Origin: Deinococcus sedimenti | Lineage (GTDB): Bacteria > Deinococcota > Deinococci > Deinococcales > Deinococcaceae | DNA: 44,558 nucleotides | NCBI RefSeq assembly: GCF_014648135.1 | Contig: NZ_BMQN01000022.1 | Location: 1-44,558, forward strand | Reading direction: 5' to 3' | Part shown: piece by piece, positions 25,205 to 32,145 of the stretch | Layout: each line of letters starts with the position of its first letter | Numbering within the stretch: position 1 is the stretch's first letter | Translations under genes and position numbers: made by a program | Notes under the pieces: model-generated | The model's database searches: none | Told to the model about the DNA's origin: nothing | Seen by the model: only the letters and a program-made list of their open reading frames with translations

Positions 25205-26371
25205 ATGGTCTGGGCAGGCGCAGCGGTGAGCTGGCTGCGTTCGCTGCTCTCCCGGCGCGACGTGCTGCGGGTGGGGGCGGGCGGTGCGGCCGCCCTAGCG
25301 GGCAGTGTGGCCCTGGGTCAGAGTGGGTCACACCCCGCTGGCCACCCTGGGGCCGCCCCGGCCAGCCCAGCACCGGCCACGTCCGCACACACCGGGCACG
25401 GCAACAACCTGATGGTCGGCTCGGTCAACCACAAGCGCAACGGCTTCGATCCGATGGCGATGCTCACGGACTGGGACTGGGGCAAGGTCAGCACCCTCCC
25501 GAATGGCCAGACGCTGCGCGAATACACCATGATCGCGCAGGATAAGGAGATCGAGATTGCCCCTGGCATCTTCTTCCCCGCCTGGACATACAACGGCCGC
25601 GTCCCAGGCCCCACCCTGCGCTGCACGGAAGGCGACCGGCTGCGCATCACCTTTATCAATCAGACGATTCACGCGCACACCATTCACTTTCACGGCGTGC
25701 ACTCGGCCGAGATGGACGGCGTACCTGGGGCCGGCCCCGGTGAAATTCAGCCCGGCGGGCGCTTCGTCTACGAGTTTGACGCCGAGCCTTTCGGCTGTCA
25801 CCTCTACCACTGCCACGCCACGAGCTTGAAACGGCACATTCACAAGGGCATGTACGGGGCCTTCATCGTGGATCCCAAAGAGGGGCGGCTGCCGGCGCGT
25901 GAGTTCGTGATGGTGCAAAACGCCTTTGACACCAACTTCGACGGGGCCAACGAGATCTATGCGGTGAACACGGTGGGCTTCGAGTTCGCACGCCGGCCCA
26001 TTCCCGTTCAGAAGGGTGAACTGATCCGCATCTACCTGATCAACATCCTAGAATTCGACCTGATCAACTCGTTTCACCTGCACGCGAACTTCTTCAACTA
26101 CTACGACACCGGCACCACCCTGGAGCCCACCAGCCGCATCGTGGACACCATCATGCAGGCCCAGGGCCAGCGCGGCATCCTGGAATTTAAGTACAAGTTC
26201 ACCGGCAACTTCATGTTTCACCCGCACATCAGCGAGTTCACCGAGCTCGGCTGGATGGGCTCGTTTCAGGTGGTGGAGCCAGACGCCTATCCGGCGGCCT
26301 TGAAAGCCGCTGGAGTGGACGCTGGCTGGGACCGGCGCAGCCGGCAGGGTGCTGCTGGGGGCCGCTCGTGA
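25205..26371 (+). CDS. Two-domain multicopper oxidase, Tat-exported
   Basis: A 388-aa copper oxidase of the nitrite-reductase/small-laccase type. The N-terminus has a twin-arginine signal (SRRDVLRVGAGG). Copper ligands are visible as HTIHFHG, HLYHCHA with the type-1 Cys, SFHLHANFF and MFHPHISEF. It may oxidise metal ions such as Cu(I) or Mn(II), or phenolics; the exact substrate cannot be told. The stop overlaps the ZIP transporter GTG (GTGA), so the two are coupled. The promoter has a DtxR-like palindrome. Confidence 0.88.
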   Translation: MVWAGAAVSWLRSLLSRRDVLRVGAGGAAALAGSVALGQSGSHPAGHPGAAPASPAPATSAHTGHGNNLMVGSVNHKRNGFDPMAMLTDWDWGKVSTLPNGQTLREYTMIAQDKEIEIAPGIFFPAWTYNGRVPGPTLRCTEGDRLRITFINQTIHAHTIHFHGVHSAEMDGVPGAGPGEIQPGGRFVYEFDAEPFGCHLYHCHATSLKRHIHKGMYGAFIVDPKEGRLPAREFVMVQNAFDTNFDGANEIYAVNTVGFEFARRPIPVQKGELIRIYLINILEFDLINSFHLHANFFNYYDTGTTLEPTSRIVDTIMQAQGQRGILEFKYKFTGNFMFHPHISEFTELGWMGSFQVVEPDAYPAALKAAGVDAGWDRRSRQGAAGGRS

Positions 26372-27552
26372 CCGCGCCGGCCACGGCGGCTGGCCGCTGG
26401 ACCAGCCTGTGGGGCCTGGCCCTTGTGCCCCTGCTCCTGCTGGGGGCGGTGCTCGCGTACCTCGTGGCGACGGGCGGCGGCCTGAAGACCTTACAGGGCC
26501 CACCGGTCGAGCAGCTTAAGGTCAGCCGCGTGACCCTGCCTGAACGAGGCGTCATTCAGGTGCACCTGGTCAACGACGGCCCCCAGACCGTCACCGTGCC
26601 ACAGGTGATGGTGGATGACGCTTTCTGGTCGTTTACGGCGCAGCCCGCTGGCCCCATTCCCCGCCTGGGCCGCGCGACCCTGACCATTCCGTATCCCTGG
26701 GTGGACGGGGAAGCCCACAAGGTGGCGCTGCTGACCTCGCTGGGCACCGTGTTCGAGGCTGAGATTCCGGTGGCCACCCTGACCCCGCAGCCCGGGCGCG
26801 ATCTCTTGGTGCGCTTCGGACTGGTGGGCCTGTACGTGGGCGTGGTGCCGGTGGTGCTGGGCATGCTCTGGTTCCCCTGGATGCGCCGCCTAAGTGCGCG
26901 GGCCATGAACTTCATCCTGGCGCTGACGGTGGGCCTGCTGGTTTACCTCGCGGTGGGCACATACCTGGACGCCCAGGAATTCGCGGCCGCGCTGCCCGCC
27001 TTCTGGCAGGGCACCCCGGCGGTGCTCCTGATCGCTCTGTTGACCTTGGGGGTGCTGCTGGCGCTGGGCAGCAAACGTCAGCCGGAAGAAGCGCCTCTGG
27101 GGCTGTCGTACCGCATCGCCACGGGGATCGGGCTGCACAACCTCGGGGAAGGCCTGGCGATTGGGGCGGCGTTCGCGCTGGGCGAAGCGGCGCTGGGCAC
27201 CTTCCTGATTCTGGGCTTCACCCTGCACAACATCACCGAGGGCCTCGGCATCGTCGCGCCGGTCGTGCGGCAGAAACCCAAATTCATTCAGTTTGTCCTG
27301 CTGGCGCTGATTGCGGGGGGACCCGCCATCCTGGGTACCTGGCTGGGCGGCTTTGCGTTCAATCCGGTGCTGGCGACCATCTTCCTGGCCGTCGGCGTGG
27401 GGGCTATCGTGCAGGTGGTGTGGGAGGTCGGCCGCCTGGTGGCGCGCAACACGGCGGCCCTGGGCGCGCCCCTGGTGGGCTGGTCCACCCTGGGCGGCTT
27501 TACAGTCGGTGTCGCCCTGATGTACTTCACCGCCTTCTTCGTCAAGTTTTAA
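26368..27552 (+). CDS. ZIP-family metal transporter with extra N-terminal domain
   Basis: A 394-aa membrane protein. The last two thirds are a ZIP transporter with the metal-site helices IGLHNLGEGLAIG and TLHNITEGLGIV. Residues about 20-150 form an extra domain: one membrane helix followed by an outside beta-sandwich (VIQVHLVNDGPQTVTVPQVM), which is unusual for ZIP proteins and could present metal or dock with the oxidase. ZIP proteins carry divalent metals towards the cytoplasm. Coupling to the oxidase suggests oxidation-linked import or homeostasis. Confidence 0.88.
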   Translation: MTAPATAAGRWTSLWGLALVPLLLLGAVLAYLVATGGGLKTLQGPPVEQLKVSRVTLPERGVIQVHLVNDGPQTVTVPQVMVDDAFWSFTAQPAGPIPRLGRATLTIPYPWVDGEAHKVALLTSLGTVFEAEIPVATLTPQPGRDLLVRFGLVGLYVGVVPVVLGMLWFPWMRRLSARAMNFILALTVGLLVYLAVGTYLDAQEFAAALPAFWQGTPAVLLIALLTLGVLLALGSKRQPEEAPLGLSYRIATGIGLHNLGEGLAIGAAFALGEAALGTFLILGFTLHNITEGLGIVAPVVRQKPKFIQFVLLALIAGGPAILGTWLGGFAFNPVLATIFLAVGVGAIVQVVWEVGRLVARNTAALGAPLVGWSTLGGFTVGVALMYFTAFFVKF

Positions 27553-27558
27553 CGCGGT

Positions 27559-27583
27559 GGCCCAGAGCGAGACGCTCTGGGCC
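27559..27583 (+). terminator. Terminator of oxidase-ZIP operon
   Basis: A perfect 11-bp stem (GGCCCAGAGCG / CGCTCTGGGCC) with an AGA loop, followed by TCTTGCTT, lies 7 nt after the stop. Confidence 0.85.
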
Positions 27584-27585
27584 TC

Positions 27586-27616
27586 TTGCTTGGTTCTGTA
27601 TATGAATATATGCTCA
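27586..27616 (+). promoter_or_regulatory. Promoter with CadC/SmtB-like operator
   Basis: TTGCTT (27586-27591) and TATGCT (27609-27614) are 17 bp apart. The 14-mer TGAATATATGCTCA (27603-27616) within TATATGAATATATGCTCAGA overlaps the -10 box. It has the same spacing as the SmtB O1 half-sites, TGAA-N6-NTCA. Confidence 0.55.
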
Positions 27617-27619
27617 GAT

Positions 27620-28225
27620 ATGGAATCTAAAGTCTTGTATCCAGCGCTGTTCGCCTTCACGCTGCTGTACCTGCTGCTGGCGTTTGTCTGGCGCTCGGTG
27701 CTGGTCTGGCGGCGAACGGGGGCCAATCCGTATGTGCTGCCCCAGGATGACAGTCCGCAGGGATATGTCGGCGCAGCCATGCGCCTCTTGATGGCCGCCG
27801 TGCTGCTGACCACGGGGGTGATGGCCGCTGTACCTCAGTCGGCGGACCTGATGGGGTTATTGCCGTGGTTGGTCAGCCCCGCGCTTCAGAGTGGCGGCTG
27901 GCTCCTGATGGCCGATGCCCTGGGGCTAACCCTGGTGGCCCAGGCCCAGATGGGCGCATCCTGGCGCATCGGACTGGATGCGCGGGCGCGGACCGCTTTG
28001 GTGCAAAGCGGGGTGTTTGCCCGCTCGCGCAATCCGATTTTCCTGGCCATGCGCCTGATGCTGCTGGGCTTGTTCCTGGCCGCGCCACAGGCCGTGACCC
28101 TGACGCTGCTGGTGGCGGGGGAGGTCCTGATGCAGGTGCAGGTCCGGCTGGAGGAGGCCTACTTGCACGGTGTCCATGGGGAGACGTACGAGGCGTACCG
28201 CGCACGGGTCCCGCGCTGGTTGTGA
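27620..28225 (+). CDS. Isoprenylcysteine carboxyl methyltransferase-like membrane protein
   Basis: A 201-aa membrane protein with about five helices and the C-terminal ICMT/PEMT-like cofactor region: GLDARARTALVQSGVFA, RSRNPIFLAM, then EEAYLHGVHGETYEAYRA and RVPRWL. Bacterial members are S-adenosylmethionine-dependent methyltransferases of unknown substrate. The start at 27620 is favoured by a TATGCT box 5 nt upstream; an ATG at 27602 lies inside the operator. No Shine-Dalgarno is present. Confidence 0.82.
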   Translation: MESKVLYPALFAFTLLYLLLAFVWRSVLVWRRTGANPYVLPQDDSPQGYVGAAMRLLMAAVLLTTGVMAAVPQSADLMGLLPWLVSPALQSGGWLLMADALGLTLVAQAQMGASWRIGLDARARTALVQSGVFARSRNPIFLAMRLMLLGLFLAAPQAVTLTLLVAGEVLMQVQVRLEEAYLHGVHGETYEAYRARVPRWL

Positions 28226-28485
28226 CCAGGGCGGTCGCAGCCCCGCCCCCTGGTGTGAAGAGACAGCGGCAGCGGATGCGCGGCGCTGCGTCGGCCGTCC
28301 CCTGGTCCGTGCCCCCATGAACAGCCAAGTGAAACCCCGACTTTTCGGCTCATTGCTACTGCGATGCCGAGCCGTACCGTTGACGGCTTCCCGTCGACGG
28401 TTTTTCAACCGTCTTCTTTGTATCGTCCTGATCGGCCTTTTTCCATTTTTTTGCCCGGCACTCTACCGCCTGCCCTGATGGCTGC
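28226..28485. other. Intergenic region with terminator
   Basis: 260 bp between convergent genes with no recognisable gene. A hairpin at 28396-28413 (GACGGTT-TTTC-AACCGTC followed by TTCTTT) looks like a rho-independent terminator, and several T-runs follow up to 28452. Confidence 0.55.
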
Positions 28486-28839
28486 TCACTCCGGCAAGCA
28501 CGTCACCAGCCCGCGCTCCAGCGCCAGCAGCGCCGCGGCCGCCGGCACCAGGAACACGTGCCACACCCGCCCATCCTCCCCCACCACCTGCTCCCCCGTC
28601 ACGTGCATCGGCACCCCCGGACAAAACCACCGTGTCACCCGTGCCCCCGGTCCTCTCGGCGCATCATTGCAGATCACCGCCAACGCCATCCCCGCATCCA
28701 CCGCCGCCTGAAAATGCGCCCGGTAGTTCGCCGCATCCCCGCCCACCCACCGCGCTGGACGAATCTTCACGCCCCGCGGCACTGGCCAGTCCAGCACCAC
28801 CTCCGGCAGCTCGGGCGGCCACACCGCTTCGGGACTCAC
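28486..28839 (-). CDS. Hypothetical protein, third gene of coupled cassette
   Basis: A 117-aa soluble protein of unknown function. It has a central ARWVGGDAANYRAHFQAAVD and a C-terminal GRVWHVFLVPAAAALLALER. The GTG start overlaps the stop of the preceding gene (GTGA), so three genes here form one translationally coupled unit. The frame is chosen over a longer alternative because the others give Gly/Arg-rich nonsense. Confidence 0.65.
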   Translation of the reverse strand: MSPEAVWPPELPEVVLDWPVPRGVKIRPARWVGGDAANYRAHFQAAVDAGMALAVICNDAPRGPGARVTRWFCPGVPMHVTGEQVVGEDGRVWHVFLVPAAAALLALERGLVTCLPE

Positions 28840-29165
28840 GGCTTCACCTTGAGCTTCACCTTCGGCTCGTACGCGGCCTCCACCCGGCACCCCGGCCGCC
28901 CTTGCAGCGGCAACGCGTACACGCCCACCCCGAACAACTCCGCCACCTCGACGGCCAGGTCCGCATCCAGATCCGCCACGTCCAGCACCTCCCCCTCCGC
29001 ATCCAGCAGCCCCACGCCAGCGCAGCTGCTCACGATCACCGACGCGGCCGCCGGGCAGCACGCCACCACCCGCACCGCCAACGCCCGCACCGCCGCCTCC
29101 GTCTCCCCGATCAATGCCCGCTGCACCACCACCGTCCACCGGAACGGCTCCGACCACCCCGTCAC
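28836..29165 (-). CDS. Hypothetical protein, second gene of coupled cassette
   Basis: A 109-aa protein without recognised domain. It alternates hydrophobic and Asp/Glu residues (LDVADLDADLAVEVAELFGVG), which suggests an alpha/beta fold, and ends in a Lys/Val repeat (PKVKLKVKP). A GTG start overlaps the upstream stop and its own stop overlaps the next start. Confidence 0.65.
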   Translation of the reverse strand: MTGWSEPFRWTVVVQRALIGETEAAVRALAVRVVACCPAAASVIVSSCAGVGLLDAEGEVLDVADLDADLAVEVAELFGVGVYALPLQGRPGCRVEAAYEPKVKLKVKP

Positions 29166-29509
29166 GCGGCCAGCAGGACCGCCACCCCCCGCTGCACCTC
29201 CCCCCACACCTGCGCCGCATGCGCCGACGGCAGATCCTGCACCCGCGCCACCGCCCCCCGCAGCGCCCCATCCGCCCCACTCAATCCCTCCAAGATCAGC
29301 AGGTCCTCCAGGGTCAGGATCATGATCCGGTCCAGTGCCCCCAACACCCCCACATCACCCCAGACCCGCAGCAGACCGCCCAGCACCTCCCGCGCCAGGG
29401 TCCGCGTCAACCACCGCCCATCATCCGCCCTGGGCGCCTCGCCCAGCGCCAACCGCACCACGGTCTCCACGATAGGCACGGCGTCGGTCCGAAGGCCAGG
29501 GGCTTGCAT
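29162..29509 (-). CDS. Hypothetical protein, first gene of coupled cassette
   Basis: A 115-aa helical protein of unknown function (TRTLAREVLGGLLRVWGDVG, LEDLLILEGL). The ATG at 29509 follows a purine-rich GGGTGAAGG. Its 5' end lies within the repeat that reappears at 31.83 kb, so the promoter region may have been copied or exchanged. Confidence 0.6.
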   Translation of the reverse strand: MQAPGLRTDAVPIVETVVRLALGEAPRADDGRWLTRTLAREVLGGLLRVWGDVGVLGALDRIMILTLEDLLILEGLSGADGALRGAVARVQDLPSAHAAQVWGEVQRGVAVLLAA

Positions 29510-29720
29510 CTCATGCCCTTCACCCTCACTGGCCTGGAGGTGACCCGCCCGGCCCCCCATTGGGGTCTAACGTTCGTCACCCCCACGCATGACAGGGCGC
29601 AGGGCCTGACAAGACAACGGCATCAGCGCCCCGGCGGGCTGAACGAGCACCTCCGGCAGGCATCGCCTCTCCCCCCGGCACACCCTCCATCCACAGGGTA
29701 GGGTGGGAATCGCGGGGCCA
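29480..29720 (+). repeat. Imperfect direct repeat, copy 1
   Basis: This stretch shares GTCCGAAGGCCAG, GGCTTGCATC, CATGCCCTTCAC, CCACGCATG and ACAGGGTAGGGTGGGAA in order with 31835-32042. The copies have diverged by small insertions and many substitutions. Confidence 0.7.
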
Positions 29721-29885
29721 CTGGTACAGCTACACGGCAGCCCGCATTCTGCTGGTCGCCAGCCTGCTGAAAGTGCTTCCGGCTCGACGGTGGGCCGTCG
29801 TGATCGCAGATCGGGAGTTCGAGCCTGGGTTGTTCTGAGTGCGTTGGACGCGGTTTTTCGGGTGCGCTACCGAAACGATGTATGA
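29704..29885 (+). pseudogene. IS4-type transposase remnant
   Basis: The first frame (29704-29835) reads [20 protein letters not shown] and then [10 protein letters not shown] with the DREF motif of IS4-type transposases. The sequence continues one frame over (29826-29885) as [19 protein letters not shown], which matches the segment that follows DREF in that family. It is a frameshifted internal fragment lacking both ends and is non-functional. Confidence 0.65.
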
Positions 29886-29912
29886 CGGACGGTCAATCTG
29901 TGGGTCGTACAG

Positions 29913-31268
29913 TCAGCGGTCGTCGTCGCGTTTGTGAGTGTACATGCGTGTATCTGCGAGTCGCAGCGCCCGGCTGGGGCTGCGGGTGTCGGTAGGTACG
30001 TCCGCCGTGCCGAGCGCCGCGGTGATCGGAAACCCAGCGGCCTGCGTGGCACGCACGGCATGATCGGTCAGGTGCTGCAACCGGTCGGGCGTGCCGTCAC
30101 GGTCGAGCAGGGCGTACTCGTCTCCGCCGAGGCGGAACGCGCGGACCGTGTCGTGCCGCAGGTGCCGCGCGAAGGTCCGGAGCAGGTCGTCACCGCTGGC
30201 ATGTCCGTGTTCGTCGTTGATGCGTTTCATACCGTTCAGGTCGATGAAGCCCAGCGTGAATGCTTGCCCTTCGAGGGTCTGCAGGGTCTCGTCGAGTGCA
30301 CGGCGGTTGCCGAGTCCGGTCAGCGGGTCGGTCTGCGCGAGGCGTTCGAGGTGCTGCATGGCCGCGTCCCGTTCGAGGGCGATGCTGACGCTGCGGGCCG
30401 CGGAGCTCAGGAGGCGTTGTTCCTGCGCGGTCCAGATGGCCGGCTCGTCCTGGCGCGTGAGCAGCAGCACGAACTGGTCCTGATCACCGTCGGTTCTCAA
30501 CGGCAGCCACGCGGCGCTGCGAACTCCGGCGTTCAGCAGATGGTCGATGGCGCCATCGGAGTCTGTGTAGTCGTCGTGAAAGGTATTCGTGGTGGGCAGC
30601 ATGAGAGGCTCGCCGAACGCGAGACGCCGGGTGAGCAGGGCCGTGAGGTGCTCCCCGCGGGGTGTGGAGGCGTCGGTCACGAGGGTAAGATGACCGTCCT
30701 GGACGTGTAGCAGGCCGCTCCAGTCGACGCGCATGCTGCGGTGCAGGACGATCATGGCAGCGGCGGCAGTCTCGGTGGGCGTGTGCTGGTCGGCGCTGAG
30801 TGCGTGAATGTCCGTCATGGCGGCCGTGAACGTCGTGGCCTGCGCCAGCTGATCGTGGAGGACGTAGCGGGTGACGCTGTCCGTGAGGGCCTGCGCCGCG
30901 CCGCGCAGGATCTGGCGCTGCGCGGGTGTGAGAAGCGGCCCCTCGGCATGTAGGGCCGCGAGGGTGGTGCCGCCGAGCCCGGTGAGGGGTTCGGCAGGCC
31001 CGGCGAGGTGAGAGGCGGCGTCCAGGGCAGTGATCTTCACCCTGTGGTCTGGCAGCAGCGTCTGCGCCCAGGTTAGCGGACGCTGGACGGCTGGCGCGTC
31101 GGGCGTGTCGAGCAGGAGATGCTGGCACAGCACATCCAGACCGTCATCAGCCCTGGGCGCCACGTTCCCCTTGGCCGTCACGGATGACACCGCATCGGCG
31201 GAAATGCGGAAGCGCAGGAGGGAGACATTGCTGGGCTGGCGGATGGACGCGTCATGGGAGGACAGCAT
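29913..31268 (-). CDS. GGDEF protein with GAF-like domain (diguanylate cyclase)
   Basis: A 451-aa cytoplasmic protein. The C-terminal domain is a diguanylate cyclase with DPLTGLGNRR, FIDLNGMKRINDEHGH and the intact active site RLGGDEYALL, so it should make c-di-GMP. The middle (about residues 150-275) looks like a GAF sensor (FTAAMTDIHAL ... SAAWLPL). The first 100 residues are unassigned. No membrane segment is visible. The start at 31268 is chosen because upstream in-frame sequence is Pro-rich and unlike protein; it is uncertain. Both neighbours are dead transposases. Confidence 0.88.
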   Translation of the reverse strand: MLSSHDASIRQPSNVSLLRFRISADAVSSVTAKGNVAPRADDGLDVLCQHLLLDTPDAPAVQRPLTWAQTLLPDHRVKITALDAASHLAGPAEPLTGLGGTTLAALHAEGPLLTPAQRQILRGAAQALTDSVTRYVLHDQLAQATTFTAAMTDIHALSADQHTPTETAAAAMIVLHRSMRVDWSGLLHVQDGHLTLVTDASTPRGEHLTALLTRRLAFGEPLMLPTTNTFHDDYTDSDGAIDHLLNAGVRSAAWLPLRTDGDQDQFVLLLTRQDEPAIWTAQEQRLLSSAARSVSIALERDAAMQHLERLAQTDPLTGLGNRRALDETLQTLEGQAFTLGFIDLNGMKRINDEHGHASGDDLLRTFARHLRHDTVRAFRLGGDEYALLDRDGTPDRLQHLTDHAVRATQAAGFPITAALGTADVPTDTRSPSRALRLADTRMYTHKRDDDR

Positions 31269-31465
31269 AGGTCGTCCATCCCTTGAAACCACTCTACGTG
31301 CGTTGATCAAGTGCTGAAGGAGCGGCCTCCCCGGCGGCGGGGAACCGAGGGGGCCAGGCGCATCCGGCGCGGCACAGTGGTGTCCAGTGGGCACCGCTGT
31401 CTATCTCAGAGTCTGTCTGGAAAGCGGTTTGAGAGAGGAGCTCCGAACTCAGCGTACTGTTTGTT
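31269..31465. other. Spacer upstream of GGDEF gene
   Basis: About 200 bp with the probable promoter of the minus-strand GGDEF gene. No other feature is recognised. With the IS5 remnant and the repeat it makes an 877-bp stretch free of intact genes. Confidence 0.4.
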
Positions 31466-31771
31466 ATGACTCGGCACCGACACCACCCGAGCGACACCAG
31501 GGACGCTGAATAGGCCATCCTCTACCCACTGATTCCCGCGCCAAAACCAGGTGGACGTCCAGCACCCATCAATCACCGGGATGTCGTTGACGCCATCTTC
31601 TCCATCACGCGGGGCGGCGTGTCCTGACGCATGTTGTCGGCCGAATTGCCGCACTGAAAGGCGGTGGCCAGCTACTGCCGACAGTGGACGCGTGATGGGG
31701 TCTGGCAGCGCGTCAATGACGCGCTGCGCACCCAGACCCGAACGGCCATAGGCCGAAACGCCTGCCGTTAA
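31466..31771 (+). pseudogene. IS5-family transposase remnant with Trp-to-stop changes
   Basis: One unbroken frame reads MTRHRHHPSDTRDAE, stop, LYPLIPAPKPGGRP, VVDAIFSITRGGVS, stop, RMLSAELPH, stop, KAVASYCRQWTRDGVWQRV, NDALRTQTR. This is the N-terminal region of IS5-family transposases. All three internal stops (TAG at 31511, TGA at 31625 and 31655) fall where the family has conserved Trp (TGG). There is no frameshift. The catalytic C-terminal part is missing. Confidence 0.8.
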
Positions 31772-31834
31772 ACGGGCGTTGTAGATTCCCGGAGCGTGAT
31801 AGACCTCCCAAAAAGGGAGGGTAGACCAGGCACG

Positions 31835-32042
31835 GTATCGGTCCGAAGGCCAGAGGCTTGCATCAGTCCTGTGGTCATGCCCTTCACACTCACTGGATAG
31901 GGGGTGATCCGCCCGGCCCACCAATGGCGTCTCCGTCGTCAACCCCACGCATGGCAGGTGCAAGGCCCGACAGGACATGCCCCTGGCACCCACACGCCTT
32001 CGTGAAACCGCGCCGCCCACAGGGTAGGGTGGGAAGCGCGGG
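31835..32042 (+). repeat. Imperfect direct repeat, copy 2
   Basis: Diverged copy of 29480-29720, ending in ACAGGGTAGGGTGGGAAGCG just before the recD-like gene. The two copies flank the GGDEF gene and both transposase remnants. Confidence 0.7.
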
Positions 32043-32116
32043 GTCACCGGTTTGGAGAACTCGACCCGCAGCATCCACGCCGTGACCCTGGGGAGGGACA
32101 CGGCGTTTCCCCTGTC

Positions 32117-32128
32117 GTCACCCCTACG
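32117..32128 (+). promoter_or_regulatory. GTCACCCCYACG element before recD-like gene
   Basis: GTCACCCCTACG lies 29 nt before the ATG at 32146. The same element occurs 30 nt before four other ATG codons in this region. Confidence 0.45.
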
Positions 32129-32145
32129 CACCCCACCCTGCAGGC

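Noticed and set aside
25188..25229. CadC-like site and 13-codon frame at the oxidase start
   Set aside because: TGAATCTGATAGAT lacks the second half-site, and the short frame has no support beyond its ATG.
28486..29280. 264-codon minus-strand frame spanning the coupled cassette
   Set aside because: Its N-terminal part is Gly/Arg repeats, while three coupled shorter genes in other frames give normal protein composition and exact GTGA overlaps.
31406..32131. 241-codon minus-strand frame across the IS5 remnant
   Set aside because: The plus strand of the same DNA reads as a recognisable IS5 transposase remnant, so the minus frame is a shadow.
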